DNA of 13,005 nt from UBA6164 sp045107135 (GCA_045107135.1 JASFZI010000056.1:1-13005); one strand, 5' to 3'; positions 1 to 8,805 are shown, counted from the first letter of the stretch. Made by a program: numbers and translations. The notes: generated from the letters alone by a model not told the origin.

Positions 1-13
1 GCTCTTCCGATCT
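1..13. other. Illumina adapter remnant at contig end
   Basis: The first 13 bases, GCTCTTCCGATCT, are identical to the 3' end of the standard Illumina TruSeq adapter. They are GC-rich against a very AT-rich background and directly abut coding sequence. This is almost certainly untrimmed library sequence rather than genome, so gene content left of base 14 cannot be inferred. Confidence 0.9.
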
Positions 14-475
14 TTATCTTCTTTTTATGATTTTACTAATAAGTTGAATAATTATCGTAATGTTTATATCACTGGATGAATTTTAATTGATAATGTGGAT
101 TGAAGTGATATATTTTTAATAGAAGATGTTTTGTGAAAAAATGGTATTTTATTCTGACCTGTGAGATTATATGATAGTAAATTAAACGTCGATAATGTAG
201 TGTATGAAAATAAATGAATTTGATTTAGAAAAATATCTTCTGCTGAAATGTTAGAAATAGAAGCAGATGTTAATGTTGTTTATAATTATTTTTTTCAAAA
301 AGATCAAATATTTCCTAACTTAAAAACTCAAGATATGTATTTTGTTAAATATAATTCTTGAAATATTTATGATTTAACTTTAATTTTAGATTTAAATTTT
401 CAAATTAGTCTAGTGTGACAACTATGGGAAAATTTACCAAAAGGTACTTTAAGAAAATATAATATTAATTTTTAA
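14..475 (+). CDS. hypothetical protein, 3' part (5' end missing)
   Basis: The reading frame is open from the adapter junction to TAA at 473-475, giving 153 residues, with several in-frame TGA codons read as Gly. The true start is lost at the contig end. The visible part has no obvious signal peptide or transmembrane helix. It is rich in Asn, Asp, Ile and Tyr and looks like a beta-rich extracytoplasmic or assembly protein, ending in a basic stretch (LPKGTLRKYNINF). I recognise no family. The next gene starts 2 nt after the stop, so the two are very likely co-transcribed. A role in surface or pilus assembly is only a guess from that neighbour. Confidence 0.6.
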
Positions 476-477
476 TT

Positions 478-1650
478 ATGAACAAACAAAAAACAAAAAA
501 GGCAATGATACTAATATATGTATTATTTTTAGTAACTCTTTCAATCATATTTTCTACTATATTATTAAATAATAATGCATTTTTATTTAATATATCTAAA
601 TATTTCGATGTTGATTCAAAATTACATTCAAATATAAATAGCGATTGAAGAATAATGATTAATATTAATAAGAATATGAATTCAAATGGAAGTTGATTTA
701 TTGATAATATTTCATGTCCATCATGATTTAGTATTATAATGAGTTGAGCTATAAATACCTGAGCAATTTGAAGTACTTTAGTTAATAGTGGTTCAATATA
801 TTGTGAAGGGACTTATCTTGCAAATTCTCTAAAATTATATTTCAATACATGATTTACTGATATAGTTGAAGCTGATTATAATGGTTTTATTATTTGAATA
901 ACTGCTTGAATATGAAATACGGTTTTTTGAGATTCAGATAGTACACTTATGGATTTTTCTTCATATAATTTGAGTACTCCAGATTGATATGATGATGATT
1001 TTGATAGTGATAATTATATGGTTACTTCAACATGAGATACTTCAACATGAACTTATTATTTAGATTCTTTTCAGGATGATGATGTACTATGAAGGAAGGA
1101 ATTATTTTGATATATATCTTATGATTTTTGATTTAAAAAAGCCTTTTGGAATACTACGAGAACATTAAAAATAATAAATGAAAATTCAAATAATAATGAT
1201 ACACTAAATATAAAAATATGAGATGTAGATTCTTGAATATTACATTTTGATATTGATAAATCATCAGAAATTAAGCTTGTTCAATTTGATAGAGATATAT
1301 TTCATGAAACTAAGGAGTTGAAATTAATGTGAACATATAAGTGAATATTGGGGGCAGGAATTTGATATTTACAGGAAAATTCATGAGATTTATCATTATC
1401 AATCACTAAAACTTGAAATGAATTTTCATTTGATTTTATGAATAATGATTATGCTATTTTCTTAAAAAATACTTCAACATGATCATTATTATATAAAATT
1501 TTATGAGAAACTGATACTTGAACTGGTATATATATTACACCAATAGATGATAGTGATGAGAATATTATGAGATACTTATGAAACGAAATATTAATAGATA
1601 TAAGTTGAAGATATATATCAAAAGAAGAGGAGCTTATTTATGAAAAGTAA
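478..1650 (+). CDS. membrane-anchored surface protein of unknown function
   Basis: 390 residues when TGA is read as Gly. A short basic N-terminus (MNKQKTKK) precedes one hydrophobic segment at about residues 9-30. The remaining ~360 residues are Ser/Thr/Asn/Asp/Gly-rich with few charges in clusters, typical of an exported passenger held by an N-terminal anchor. A cysteine pair (C80, C109) could form a disulfide outside the membrane. The N-terminus resembles PilX/minor-pilin anchors in layout but lacks the prepilin motif (Phe after cleavage, Glu at +5), so I do not call it a pilin. Start: the ATG lies 2 nt after the upstream stop; there is no Shine-Dalgarno sequence, as for most genes here. 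A hairpin terminator follows. The function is unknown; surface location is inferred. Confidence 0.75.
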
Positions 1651-1690
1651 TCTTTACAAAGTAAAAAAAAGAGTTAAACTAGGCCGCGTT

Positions 1691-1730
1691 AAGATATCTT
1701 AAAATTATTTTAGGATATCTTTTATTTATT
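1691..1730 (+). terminator. hairpin terminator after the surface-protein operon
   Basis: AAGATATCTTAAAAT and ATTTTAGGATATCTT form a ~13-15 bp stem (one G-T pair, tiny loop) followed by a T-rich tract, 40 nt after the stop at 1650. It lies only 13-20 nt before the next start codon. The promoter of the following gene must therefore overlap or precede it, and the hairpin could also act as a leader attenuator. Confidence 0.65.
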
Positions 1731-1742
1731 TAATAAAAATAC

Positions 1743-3035
1743 ATGGATCCCATATTAGTTTTAATATTTATTATTTTATTTTTGCTTTCAGCTTTCTTCT
1801 CAGGTACAGAACTTGCTTTAATGAGTTTACCTCAACATAAAATTGATTCACTTTTGAAGTGAAACAAATTTTGAACAAAGTCATTAAAAAAAATTAAAAG
1901 TAATAATGATAGATTACTTATAACTATACTTATATGAAATAATCTTGTTAATGTATATACTGCTGCATTGGCTACTACTATTGCAATTTCTTTCTGAGAA
2001 TCATTAGAATTATCACAATCTACAGTAATATGAATAGCTACATGAATTGTGACATTTTTACTTTTGTTATTTTGAGAAATAATACCTAAAAGTTATGCAA
2101 CAAAAAATGCAGCAACTATTTCATTGTTAGTTGCTCCAATTTATAAAATATTGATGATAGTATTACATCCTATTATTATTTTTATTGAAATAATAATAAA
2201 AGTGTTTTCATGAAAAGCTAAAGTAGAACAAGTCACAGAAGAAGAAATAGAAAGTTTTATTGATATGTGAAGAAAAATGGGATGATTAGATGATAGCGAG
2301 CATAAAAAAATTAAATCAATTCTAGAGTTTGATGAAACAATAGTAGAAGAAATAATGACACCAAGAGTAAAAATAGAAGCTATTAATATAGATAGTACAG
2401 TTAAAGAAGCTATGGACTTTTACTTGTCTCATACTCATTCTAGAATACCAGTTTATACAAAAACAATAGATAAAATAAATCATTTTATTACAGCAAGAGA
2501 TTTAATGCCTGCATTTTCTTCATGTAAATTTGATATGAAAATTTCTGAACTTGAATTGAGGGAAGTTATGAAGGTTCCATTAAATCAACCCATAGAAAGA
2601 TTACTTGAAACATTTCAAAAATTTCATAAAATAATGGCTATTGTTATTGATGAATATGGTGGAGTTTCATGACTTATTACTATGGAGGATATTATAGAGG
2701 AAGTTTTCTGAGAAATAAGAGATGAAACAGATAAAGAATCAGAAGAAATTATAGAAATAACAAAAGATAATTTGGTAGTTAAAAGTTATGTTTTAATAGA
2801 AGAAATTTTAAGAAAATTTAAATTTAAATTAAGTGATATTTGATTAGATGAAAGAGAATTTTGAGGTGAAACTTTAAGTTATGTAATTACTCATATTCTA
2901 GGATGATTTCCAAAAAATGATCAAATAATTACTTTTGATATAAAAAATAAAAATTATACATTAAGTTGTAAAATATTAGAAATAGAAAATGCTAAGATAG
3001 GAAAGGTTGATATTAGAAAATTAAAAAAGATTTAG
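1743..3035 (+). CDS. CNNM/CorC-family (HlyC/TlyC) transporter, Mg2+/Co2+ efflux type
   Basis: 430 residues, the usual length for full CorC/TlyC-type membrane proteins. Residues ~1-185 form a DUF21/CNNM membrane domain with the family signatures SGTELALMS near the first helix, GNNLVNV, and GEIIPKSYA. Residues ~200-325 carry a CBS pair: TPRV begins CBS1 at 205-208, and DEYGGVSGLITMEDI (from 303) is the classic CBS2 core that binds nucleotide. Residues ~345-430 are the CorC_HlyC C-terminal domain (GGFPKNDQI). Known members export Mg2+ or related divalent cations; the 'hemolysin' name is historical. Several conserved glycines are TGA. The start at 1743 places helix 1 immediately after MDP. It stands alone between a terminator and a convergent gene. 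The substrate is inferred from the family only. Confidence 0.92.
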
Positions 3036-3060
3036 TTTAGATTTAAACTAAATCTTTTTT
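3023..3060. terminator. bidirectional terminator containing both stop codons
   Basis: A perfect 17-bp inverted repeat (3023-3039 and 3044-3060) with a 4-nt loop, GATT. It begins with six A and ends with six T, so it works as an intrinsic terminator in either direction. The TAG of the CorC-family gene (3033-3035) and the TAA of the minus-strand gene (3043-3045) both lie inside it, leaving 7 nt between the two coding regions. Confidence 0.9.
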
Positions 3061-3759
3061 AATTTTTTCTCTTATATCATTATTATGAAATTTAAGCATA
3101 TTATTATTTATTACAATTCAGATTGGTTTTCAAAGTGATTTATAATGTTTTAGAGTTTTTGGTAGGAATATTTTTTTAAATAAATTATTTAAAATGTAGA
3201 TAATTTTATTATTTTTAAGTTTAGATTTTCAAGTATATTTAATATATTTTTTATTATCCTCTAATATATCACTATATTTACTAAAATCTACCCAAGAAGC
3301 ATTTTTGTTTAAAAATAATTGATATGTATTGTTATAATCTAGTATAGGTTTAAAATAAATTATCCAAAAATAAAGATATATATCGTTTTCAATTTTGAAA
3401 TTATTAAAATCTAATCAATCTATAGTAGAAAAAAAACTTAGACAAAACCTACCACTATGTTTCTTATTAGTTTTTCTAATTCACATTATTTGGAAAATAA
3501 GAGTAATAAGTATTCTTACTAACCACATTGAATTATTACTAGTAACTATAAATAAATCTATATCTGAACTATTCTTTGCTGAATTCATAGAAACACTGTT
3601 TCATATTCAGACCATTTTTAATCAAGGAATCCATTTAATGAATTTGATGTACTTAATAGTTTTTTTATAATAATTTTCTTCTACTTTAGAAGGAGCATTT
3701 TTTATTTTAAAATACTTAATAAATTTATTATGATATTTTCTTGAAAAAACTTGTTTCAT
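3043..3759 (-). CDS. nucleotidyltransferase-fold protein
   Basis: 238 residues, with glycines at TGA. The diagnostic segment is at residues ~50-72: GIGNSVSMN followed by SSDIDLFIV. This is the G-[S/N]-S...D-x-D metal-binding motif of the minimal nucleotidyltransferase / pol-beta superfamily (G53-N54-S55; D66 and D68). The N-terminus is basic. A hydrophobic patch (LVRILITLIFQIMGI) follows the motif, and the C-terminus is Lys/Asn-rich. The layout resembles a family I associate with CPR genomes, whose substrate I do not know. No clear third catalytic carboxylate is visible. No antitoxin-like partner lies beside it, so a MNT/HEPN toxin pair is not supported. The start at 3759 is the only in-frame ATG before the motif that fits. 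Confidence 0.75.
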
Positions 3760-3773
3760 TTTTTATTTTATTC

Positions 3774-3802
3774 ATTATAATTAAATAAATAATACCTTTA
3801 AA
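3774..3802 (-). promoter_or_regulatory. possible promoter of the nucleotidyltransferase gene (divergent region)
   Basis: On the minus strand, TTTAAA, 17 nt, then TATAAT would start transcription about 8 nt before the ATG at 3759. The -10 region reads ATTATAAT on the plus strand, so a -10 box for the superoxide reductase gene (TATAAT, 3776-3781) overlaps it. The plus-strand -35 is weak. AT-richness makes chance matches likely. Confidence 0.3.
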
Positions 3803-3820
3803 TCTTAAAATTCAAAATTA

Positions 3821-4258
3821 ATGAAATATTTATGCACAAATTGTAATTATGTTTTTGATAAGGCTATATGAGATAAAGAGGAAGGAATAGCTATATGAGC
3901 TGAAATTGATAAATGTCCAGTATGTAAGGAGTATGATGTTTTTCAATGAATAAAAGAAGAAATTAATTATATAAGTTGAGATGATTTATTATCTTTAGAA
4001 ATAGACCATTATCCAGAAATAGAAATTAAAAAAGATAAAATAATAGTAACAGTTTGAAATGAAATTCATCCTATGTGACTAGAACATAGAATTGCAGCAG
4101 TATGATTATATGATGAATATTGAGATTTGGTAAAAGTTAATTATTTAGAACTTGAAACAGAAGCTGTTACAGAATTTGATTTTGATAATTTAGATGAATT
4201 CGAAATAAGAGTAAATTGCAGTGTTCACTGATTATGGGCTAGAAAATTTGTTAATTAA
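3821..4258 (+). CDS. rubredoxin-superoxide reductase fusion (neelaredoxin/desulfoferrodoxin family)
   Basis: 145 residues. The N-terminal ~45 residues are a short rubredoxin-like domain (YLCTNCNYVFD, then CPVC): C5, C8, C32 and C35 would hold one Fe or Zn. Residues ~58-145 are a superoxide reductase domain with all five ligands of the Fe(His)4(Cys) centre: H63, H83 and H89 (HPMGLEHRI), C133 and H136 (NCSVHGLW). It should reduce superoxide to peroxide in the cytoplasm, with electrons arriving through the rubredoxin part. Oddities: the four Cys are in rubredoxin spacing (CxxC twice), not the adjacent-Cys desulforedoxin form. The usual lid Glu-Lys before the first His is replaced (EIDH). The gene is monocistronic or leads into the next gene 28 nt downstream. 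Confidence in the family is high; electron flow is inferred. Confidence 0.92.
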
Positions 4259-4286
4259 ATATACTTTTAATATTAATTTAAACATT

Positions 4287-5999
4287 ATGATAAAACATTC
4301 AAATATGGTACCGGTTCCAAATTCAGAAAATCAAGTACATGGAACCGGTACCCAGGGGACTAAAGCATTTACCCTAGTAGAATTAATAGTAGTAATTACA
4401 ATTCTAGCTATTTTATGAACAATAGCTTTTATATCACTACAATGATATAGTGCAACTTCAAGAGATAGTGTAAGAATATATGATGTATCAAATATGAAAA
4501 CATCACTAGAACTATTTCACTTAAACTCATGAAAATATCCATTACCAGATGATTATGGAACAGTTACTTACTTATGAGAGAAGTTATTTTATCAATGATA
4601 TTTTTGAAATAAAGTAATTCAAAATGTATCAAGAAATATGAATGAAATCCCAACTGATCCATTAACAAATAGGAAATATATATATTCAATTTGATCAAAT
4701 AAAAATGAATTAGAAATATTATCGTTATTAGAAACAGATAATATCGCATTAAATACTATATCACAAACAAATGCAGCTTGAATAACAGTAATTCCAATAA
4801 TAACATGAAATTATAACTGATTATTTATAAAAACAACAAGTTATATAGTACCATTACCAAGTATAATAAATACAGAAGTAGATGAAAATACAGTAACAGA
4901 AATAACACAATTAAAAATACAATCAATGGTAATTCATTTATGAGAAAATATACCTAGTAATTGAAATGTATTATCAAATACTTGAGCTTTAACATGATTA
5001 GTATTAACATGAGCTTTAAATAATTTAACACAAGATTCAACAGATGCAGAAAAAGCAGTAGTAATAGAAGTAATACAATCAGCATATGTTGGGGAACCAG
5101 CTTTAAATAGTGAATGAATAATTGATTATATATTAACTCTAGAAGATAATGATACTATATTAGCGGCAGTTTTTGATACAACAGTATTAAATGAAACTGC
5201 AACAGTAGCAACAGTTCCTTCAAATAGTTGTGATGATGCTACAAAACCAGCAGATGATTTAAATAAGACATATACAGTAAATCCAACAAGTGTAAATCAA
5301 GCCTATGTACAAGATAGCAACGAGTGTTGATATGCCTGTATATCATGATATATATGAACAAATTGTGAAACTCAAGTATTAACATATCAAGAACAATGAT
5401 TATGTAATGACCCAGATATAATAATATGAGCTTATACAATAGCTTCATGTAATATATGAACAATAATACCTTGAACTACATCAGATTCATATTGATATTA
5501 TTTTCAATTTGGAAGAAATGCAAGTCATGAAGATGGAACTTGGACAAATTGAGATGCTTGAATATCTTATGATTGGGAAGCAACAGATTGGGTTGATTGA
5601 ACAGATGATTGAAGTGCGAATTATTGGTGAGTATTTGAAGCTGATAATACAACTACAACATACTTAAATCCATTATGAGCTACTGATACATGATTAATGC
5701 AATGACCGTGTCCGACAAATTATCATGTACCAACTCAATCAGAATGGGTATGAATACATACAGCATGATCATGGATAAGTAATTGAACAGGTATGTCAAA
5801 TGCTTTAAAAATGCCTTTAGCAGGGATTCGTAATAGGAGCGATGCTAGCCTGGGTCTTCAGGGTTCTGGTGGGTACTATTGGTCTTCCTCTCCTAGAAGT
5901 ACTAGCGGGTATAACATGTACTTCTATTCTCGCGATATTAATCCGGACTATAGCCTTTCCCGTGCTAATGGGTCCTCTGTTAGGTGTTTTAAAAACTAA
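4287..5999 (+). CDS. prepilin-anchored C-type-lectin-like (FISUMP-type) protein, probable DGR target
   Basis: 570 residues. The prepilin signal is at residues 24-45: GTKA, then FTLVELIVVITILAIL. F28 would be +1 and E32 the conserved Glu+5, with Ala rather than Gly at -1; the helix runs to ~50. A pilin-like body follows (KYPLPDDYG, IPTDPLTN), then a Thr/Asn/Ala-rich linker. A Cys-rich stretch comes at ~310-350. The C-terminal FISUMP/FGE-type lectin fold starts with SYGYYFQFGRN, has CPTNYHVPTQSEW at 475-487, and ends with GGYYWSSSP and GSSVRCFKN. It is probably inserted in the membrane, processed by a prepilin peptidase, and displays a ligand-binding domain outside. The last ~60 codons differ in composition from the rest (see variable region). 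Start: ATG 4287; ATG 4305 is also possible. There is no Shine-Dalgarno sequence. Confidence 0.88.
4307..4352. repeat. GC-rich inverted repeat in the prepilin leader
   Basis: GGTACCGGTTCCA (4307-4319) and its exact complement TGGAACCGGTACC (4340-4352) flank a 20-nt AT-rich loop. They lie within the leader codons just before the prepilin cleavage site. Each arm is itself nearly palindromic around ACCGGT. The arms are ~60% GC in a genome near 25%. As mRNA this would be a strong hairpin covering the start of the coding region. Confidence 0.8.
5815..5990 (+). other. putative DGR variable region at the 3' end of the lectin gene
   Basis: The C-terminal lectin codons form a compositional island: about 47% GC and 19% A over 5821-5990, against roughly 25% GC and over 40% A in the same gene upstream. 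All seven glycines are GGG or GGT; upstream about 35 of ~43 glycines are TGA. Position, length (~175 bp) and fold match variable regions of diversity-generating retroelements, in which template adenines are replaced at random. Adenine returns in the last codons before the stop, as expected past the mutagenesis boundary. Exact limits are approximate. No template repeat or reverse transcriptase is in the window. Confidence 0.55.
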
Positions 6000-6044
6000 T
6001 TTGTCTATTCATCGATTTTAAAGAAATAAATCTTTTTAATAAGT

Positions 6045-6073
6045 TTGATTTATGCAATAATTTATAGTATAAT
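6045..6073 (+). promoter_or_regulatory. sigma70-type promoter for the coupling-protein-like ATPase
   Basis: TTGATT (6045-6050), a 17-nt spacer, and a perfect TATAAT (6068-6073), in the 158-nt gap before the ATG at 6158. Initiation would fall near 6080, giving a ~78-nt leader. This is the best-matching promoter in the window. The 45 nt before it hold no convincing terminator for the lectin gene, only a weak A/T-rich stem near 6019-6040. Confidence 0.55.
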
Positions 6074-6136
6074 TAATTTATATATTTTATTAACTACTCC
6101 TGTGTAACTATAGCTGATGTCTATAATATTATTGCA
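6053..6136. repeat. interrupted inverted repeat spanning promoter and leader
   Basis: TGCAATAATTTATAG (6053-6067) is complementary, with one unpaired base, to CTATAATATTATTGCA (6121-6136). The left arm fills the spacer between the -35 and -10 boxes; the right arm ends 21 nt before the ATG. Possible roles are regulator half-sites or a DNA cruciform; an RNA hairpin is not possible if initiation is near 6080. AT-richness weakens the case. Confidence 0.45.
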
Positions 6137-6157
6137 AGAGTAAAAATAAAAAATAAC

Positions 6158-8698
6158 ATGGAAGATAAAAAAATATTAGAGATACTTGTTGATAAAAATA
6201 ATGAGAAATGACCTTGAGTTTTTGAACATATATTAATTGTTCTACACAGGGTTTTTGATGATTTTAGTGAGAAAAATTTTTTCTGAACAGCAACACCTCA
6301 ACCTACTTTTTCATTTGAAATAACTAAAATTTGAAATAGAATCAGATTTTTTATCATATCTCCAAATAAATATACAAACTTTTTATCTAATCAGATCTAT
6401 GCACATTATAATGATGTAGAAATAATCGAAGTATGAGATTACTTAGAAAATATTCCAAATGATAAGATTTACATATGAAGGATAAATTTGGATAAACATT
6501 ATTTATATTCGATTAAAAGTTTTACTGAACTACAAGAAGAAGCAAGTAAGGATACAGTAGATCCTTTTTCTTCTATTACATCTGCTCTAGGTAGAACATG
6601 AAAATATACATTAAATACGTTTCAGATAAATTTCACACCTATTCATAGTAAAAAATGGAAAAAATGATTAGTTAGGATTATAAAAATTCTTTCATCAAAA
6701 TATCCTAGTTATATAAAAAAAATATTATTAAATCCAAAATTTGTTTATTTTAAAATAATATTTTTTCCAATAATTTTATTATTTAAATTAATAAAATTAT
6801 TTACTAGAAAAATTGAAGATGATATAATAGTAAATGAAGAACAATTAAATATTAATGCAACAGCTGAAGAAATAGTAGAAATAGATGGGAAAAATATAAA
6901 AGTTCCTACATTTATGAAAAATAAGATTAGTTTAGAATGATATAAAACTTCTATAAATGTGATTCATGCATGAGAAGATGATGTAGAAGCAAAATGAGCT
7001 ATTAAAGAAATTTATTCAACTCTACATATATTTTCAAATTTTTGAATTAATTCTTTTAAACTAGATAATATTTTAAGATGAGATGATAATATTAACAAAA
7101 TTAAAAATAGAGCAGTTGAATGAGATATGATACTGACTACAAATGAATTATCAGGATTAGTCCATTTACCTACCACATACGTAAAAACTCCACAAATTAA
7201 TTGGGTTTCTGCTCGTGCTTTTGAACCACCCTCAAATTTACCAATAGTTGATCCAGATTTAACTGATGATATTAAACCAGAAACTGATTTAACACCTATG
7301 TGAAAGACTAATTTTAGGGGAACTAATATTAGTTTTTGAATTTGACCAAATGATAGAAGAAGACATATGTATATTCTTGGTAAGACATGAATGGGTAAAT
7401 CTGTACTTCTAGAAAATATGATAATTGATGATATTAGGAAATGAAGAGGGGTGGCTGTTATTGATCCTCATGGGGATTTAGCAGAAGCTGTTATAGGTTT
7501 TATACCAAAATCAAGAACAAATCAAACTATTATTTTTGATCCAAGTGATACAGATTGGCCGATTGCATTTAATATGCTTGATAATATAAATGCCGAACAT
7601 AGACCACTTGTAGCATCTGGTTTAGTATGAATATTTAAAAAAATATTCTGAGATTCATGGGGACCAAGACTAGAACATATTTTAAGAAATACTATTCTTG
7701 CATTACTTGAATATCCTAATTCTACTCTTATTTCTATACCTCTTATGTTAACAAGTGATGTATTTAGAAATAAAGTTGTTAATAAAATAACTGATCCAGT
7801 TGTTAAAAAATTCTGGACGGGGGAGTTTGCAAAAATGGCACCTAACCAAAAAGTTGAAGCAGCCGGTCCAATTTTGAATAAAGTAGGACAATTTTTATCT
7901 AGTACTATTCTTAGAAATGTATTAGGACAACCAAAAAATAGTTTTTCTATTAGATGGGCAATGGACAACCAGAAAATTATTATAGTGAATCTTTCTAAAG
8001 GTAAAATTTGAGAAGATGCATCAGCACTTTTATGAGCAATGATGATTACAAAATTTCAAATGGATGCCATGAGTAGAGCTGATATTCCAGAAGAGAAGAG
8101 AGTGGATTTCTATTTATATGTAGATGAATTTCAAAATTTTGCTACAGATTCATTTGCTACTATTTTGTCAGAAGCTAGGAAATATAAGCTTAATTTAGTA
8201 ATGGCTAATCAATATATCGATCAAATGCAAGAATCAGTTAGATGAGCTGTATTTGGTAATGTTTGATCAATAATTTCTTTCCAAGTCTGATATCATGATG
8301 CAACTATACTAAAAGAGGTATTAAGTTGAGAAATATCAGAAGATGATTTAATGAATTTAAGTAAGTATCATGTTTATGTAAAACAGTTAATTGATGGTAT
8401 GCCCTCTACTGTTTTTTCTGCTGGTACAATTGCTCCAAATAAGAAAAATGATGAAATATTTTCTAATAGATATAGAAAAATTTTATCTGTATCTCGTGAA
8501 AAATACTCAAAATCTAGAAAATCAGTAGAAGATAGAATCAGTAAAAGTTTAAATGATATTGAAAAGTTAGAAGATCAATGGGAAAAAAAGAAGGTCATAT
8601 TTGAACAAAAGAAAAAGGATGAAAAACAAAAAAAACATCAAGAAATGTTAACTAAACAAACTAAGGAAAAAGAGAACCGTGAAAAAGAGGATAAATAA
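6158..8698 (+). CDS. VirD4/TraD-like (type IV coupling protein) P-loop ATPase
   Basis: 846 residues. The N-terminal ~400 residues are poorly conserved and contain one hydrophobic segment with Lys near 195-215 (FFPIILLF), perhaps a membrane anchor. The motor domain starts near 395. Walker A is GKTGMGKS at 408-415 (G411 is TGA), followed by VAVIDPHGDL. Walker B is YLYVDEFQNFA with D656-E657, followed by the TraD-like segment SEARKYKLNLVMANQYIDQM. The C-terminal ~75 residues are a Lys/Glu/Gln-rich coiled coil. The family comprises hexameric ATPases that move DNA or protein across the inner membrane in conjugation or type IV secretion. No relaxase or VirB-type gene is nearby, so this is an isolated motor, perhaps for DNA transfer or surface secretion alongside the prepilin gene. 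Start ATG has no Shine-Dalgarno but is preceded by an A-rich tract. Confidence 0.88.
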
Positions 8699-8805
8699 AC
8701 TTGCTTATATTTACATTTTTTTTACACTTATCATATTTTTTTAGAGACTAACATTTTTAATCTAGTCCTTTTAAATCAAATTTTATTATTTTATTAAAAA
8801 TCACT

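Noticed and set aside
2355..2672. A stand-alone CBS-domain protein
   Set aside because: It is an internal stretch of the CorC-family protein between two TGA glycine codons.
3043..3759. A MNT-type antitoxin of a HEPN/MNT pair
   Set aside because: The protein is longer than MNT antitoxins and no HEPN-like partner gene is adjacent; it is flanked by unrelated genes on the other strand.
4300..4360. A tRNA-like element (GGTTCCAAATTC resembles a T arm)
   Set aside because: No acceptor stem, D arm or anticodon arm can be formed, and the bases are explained by an inverted repeat in a coding region.
5793..5999. A separate 68-codon gene with its own ATG
   Set aside because: It is in frame with the 4287 start and forms the C-terminal end of the lectin domain; it looks separate only because this stretch lacks TGA codons.
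7522..7968. A 148-codon minus-strand gene
   Set aside because: It lies antisense to the conserved motor domain of the ATPase, which has clear family motifs; the minus frame has none.
7745..8698. Several short consecutive genes in one frame (7745, 8039, 8351)
   Set aside because: They are TGA-bounded pieces of the single coupling-protein-like ATPase.
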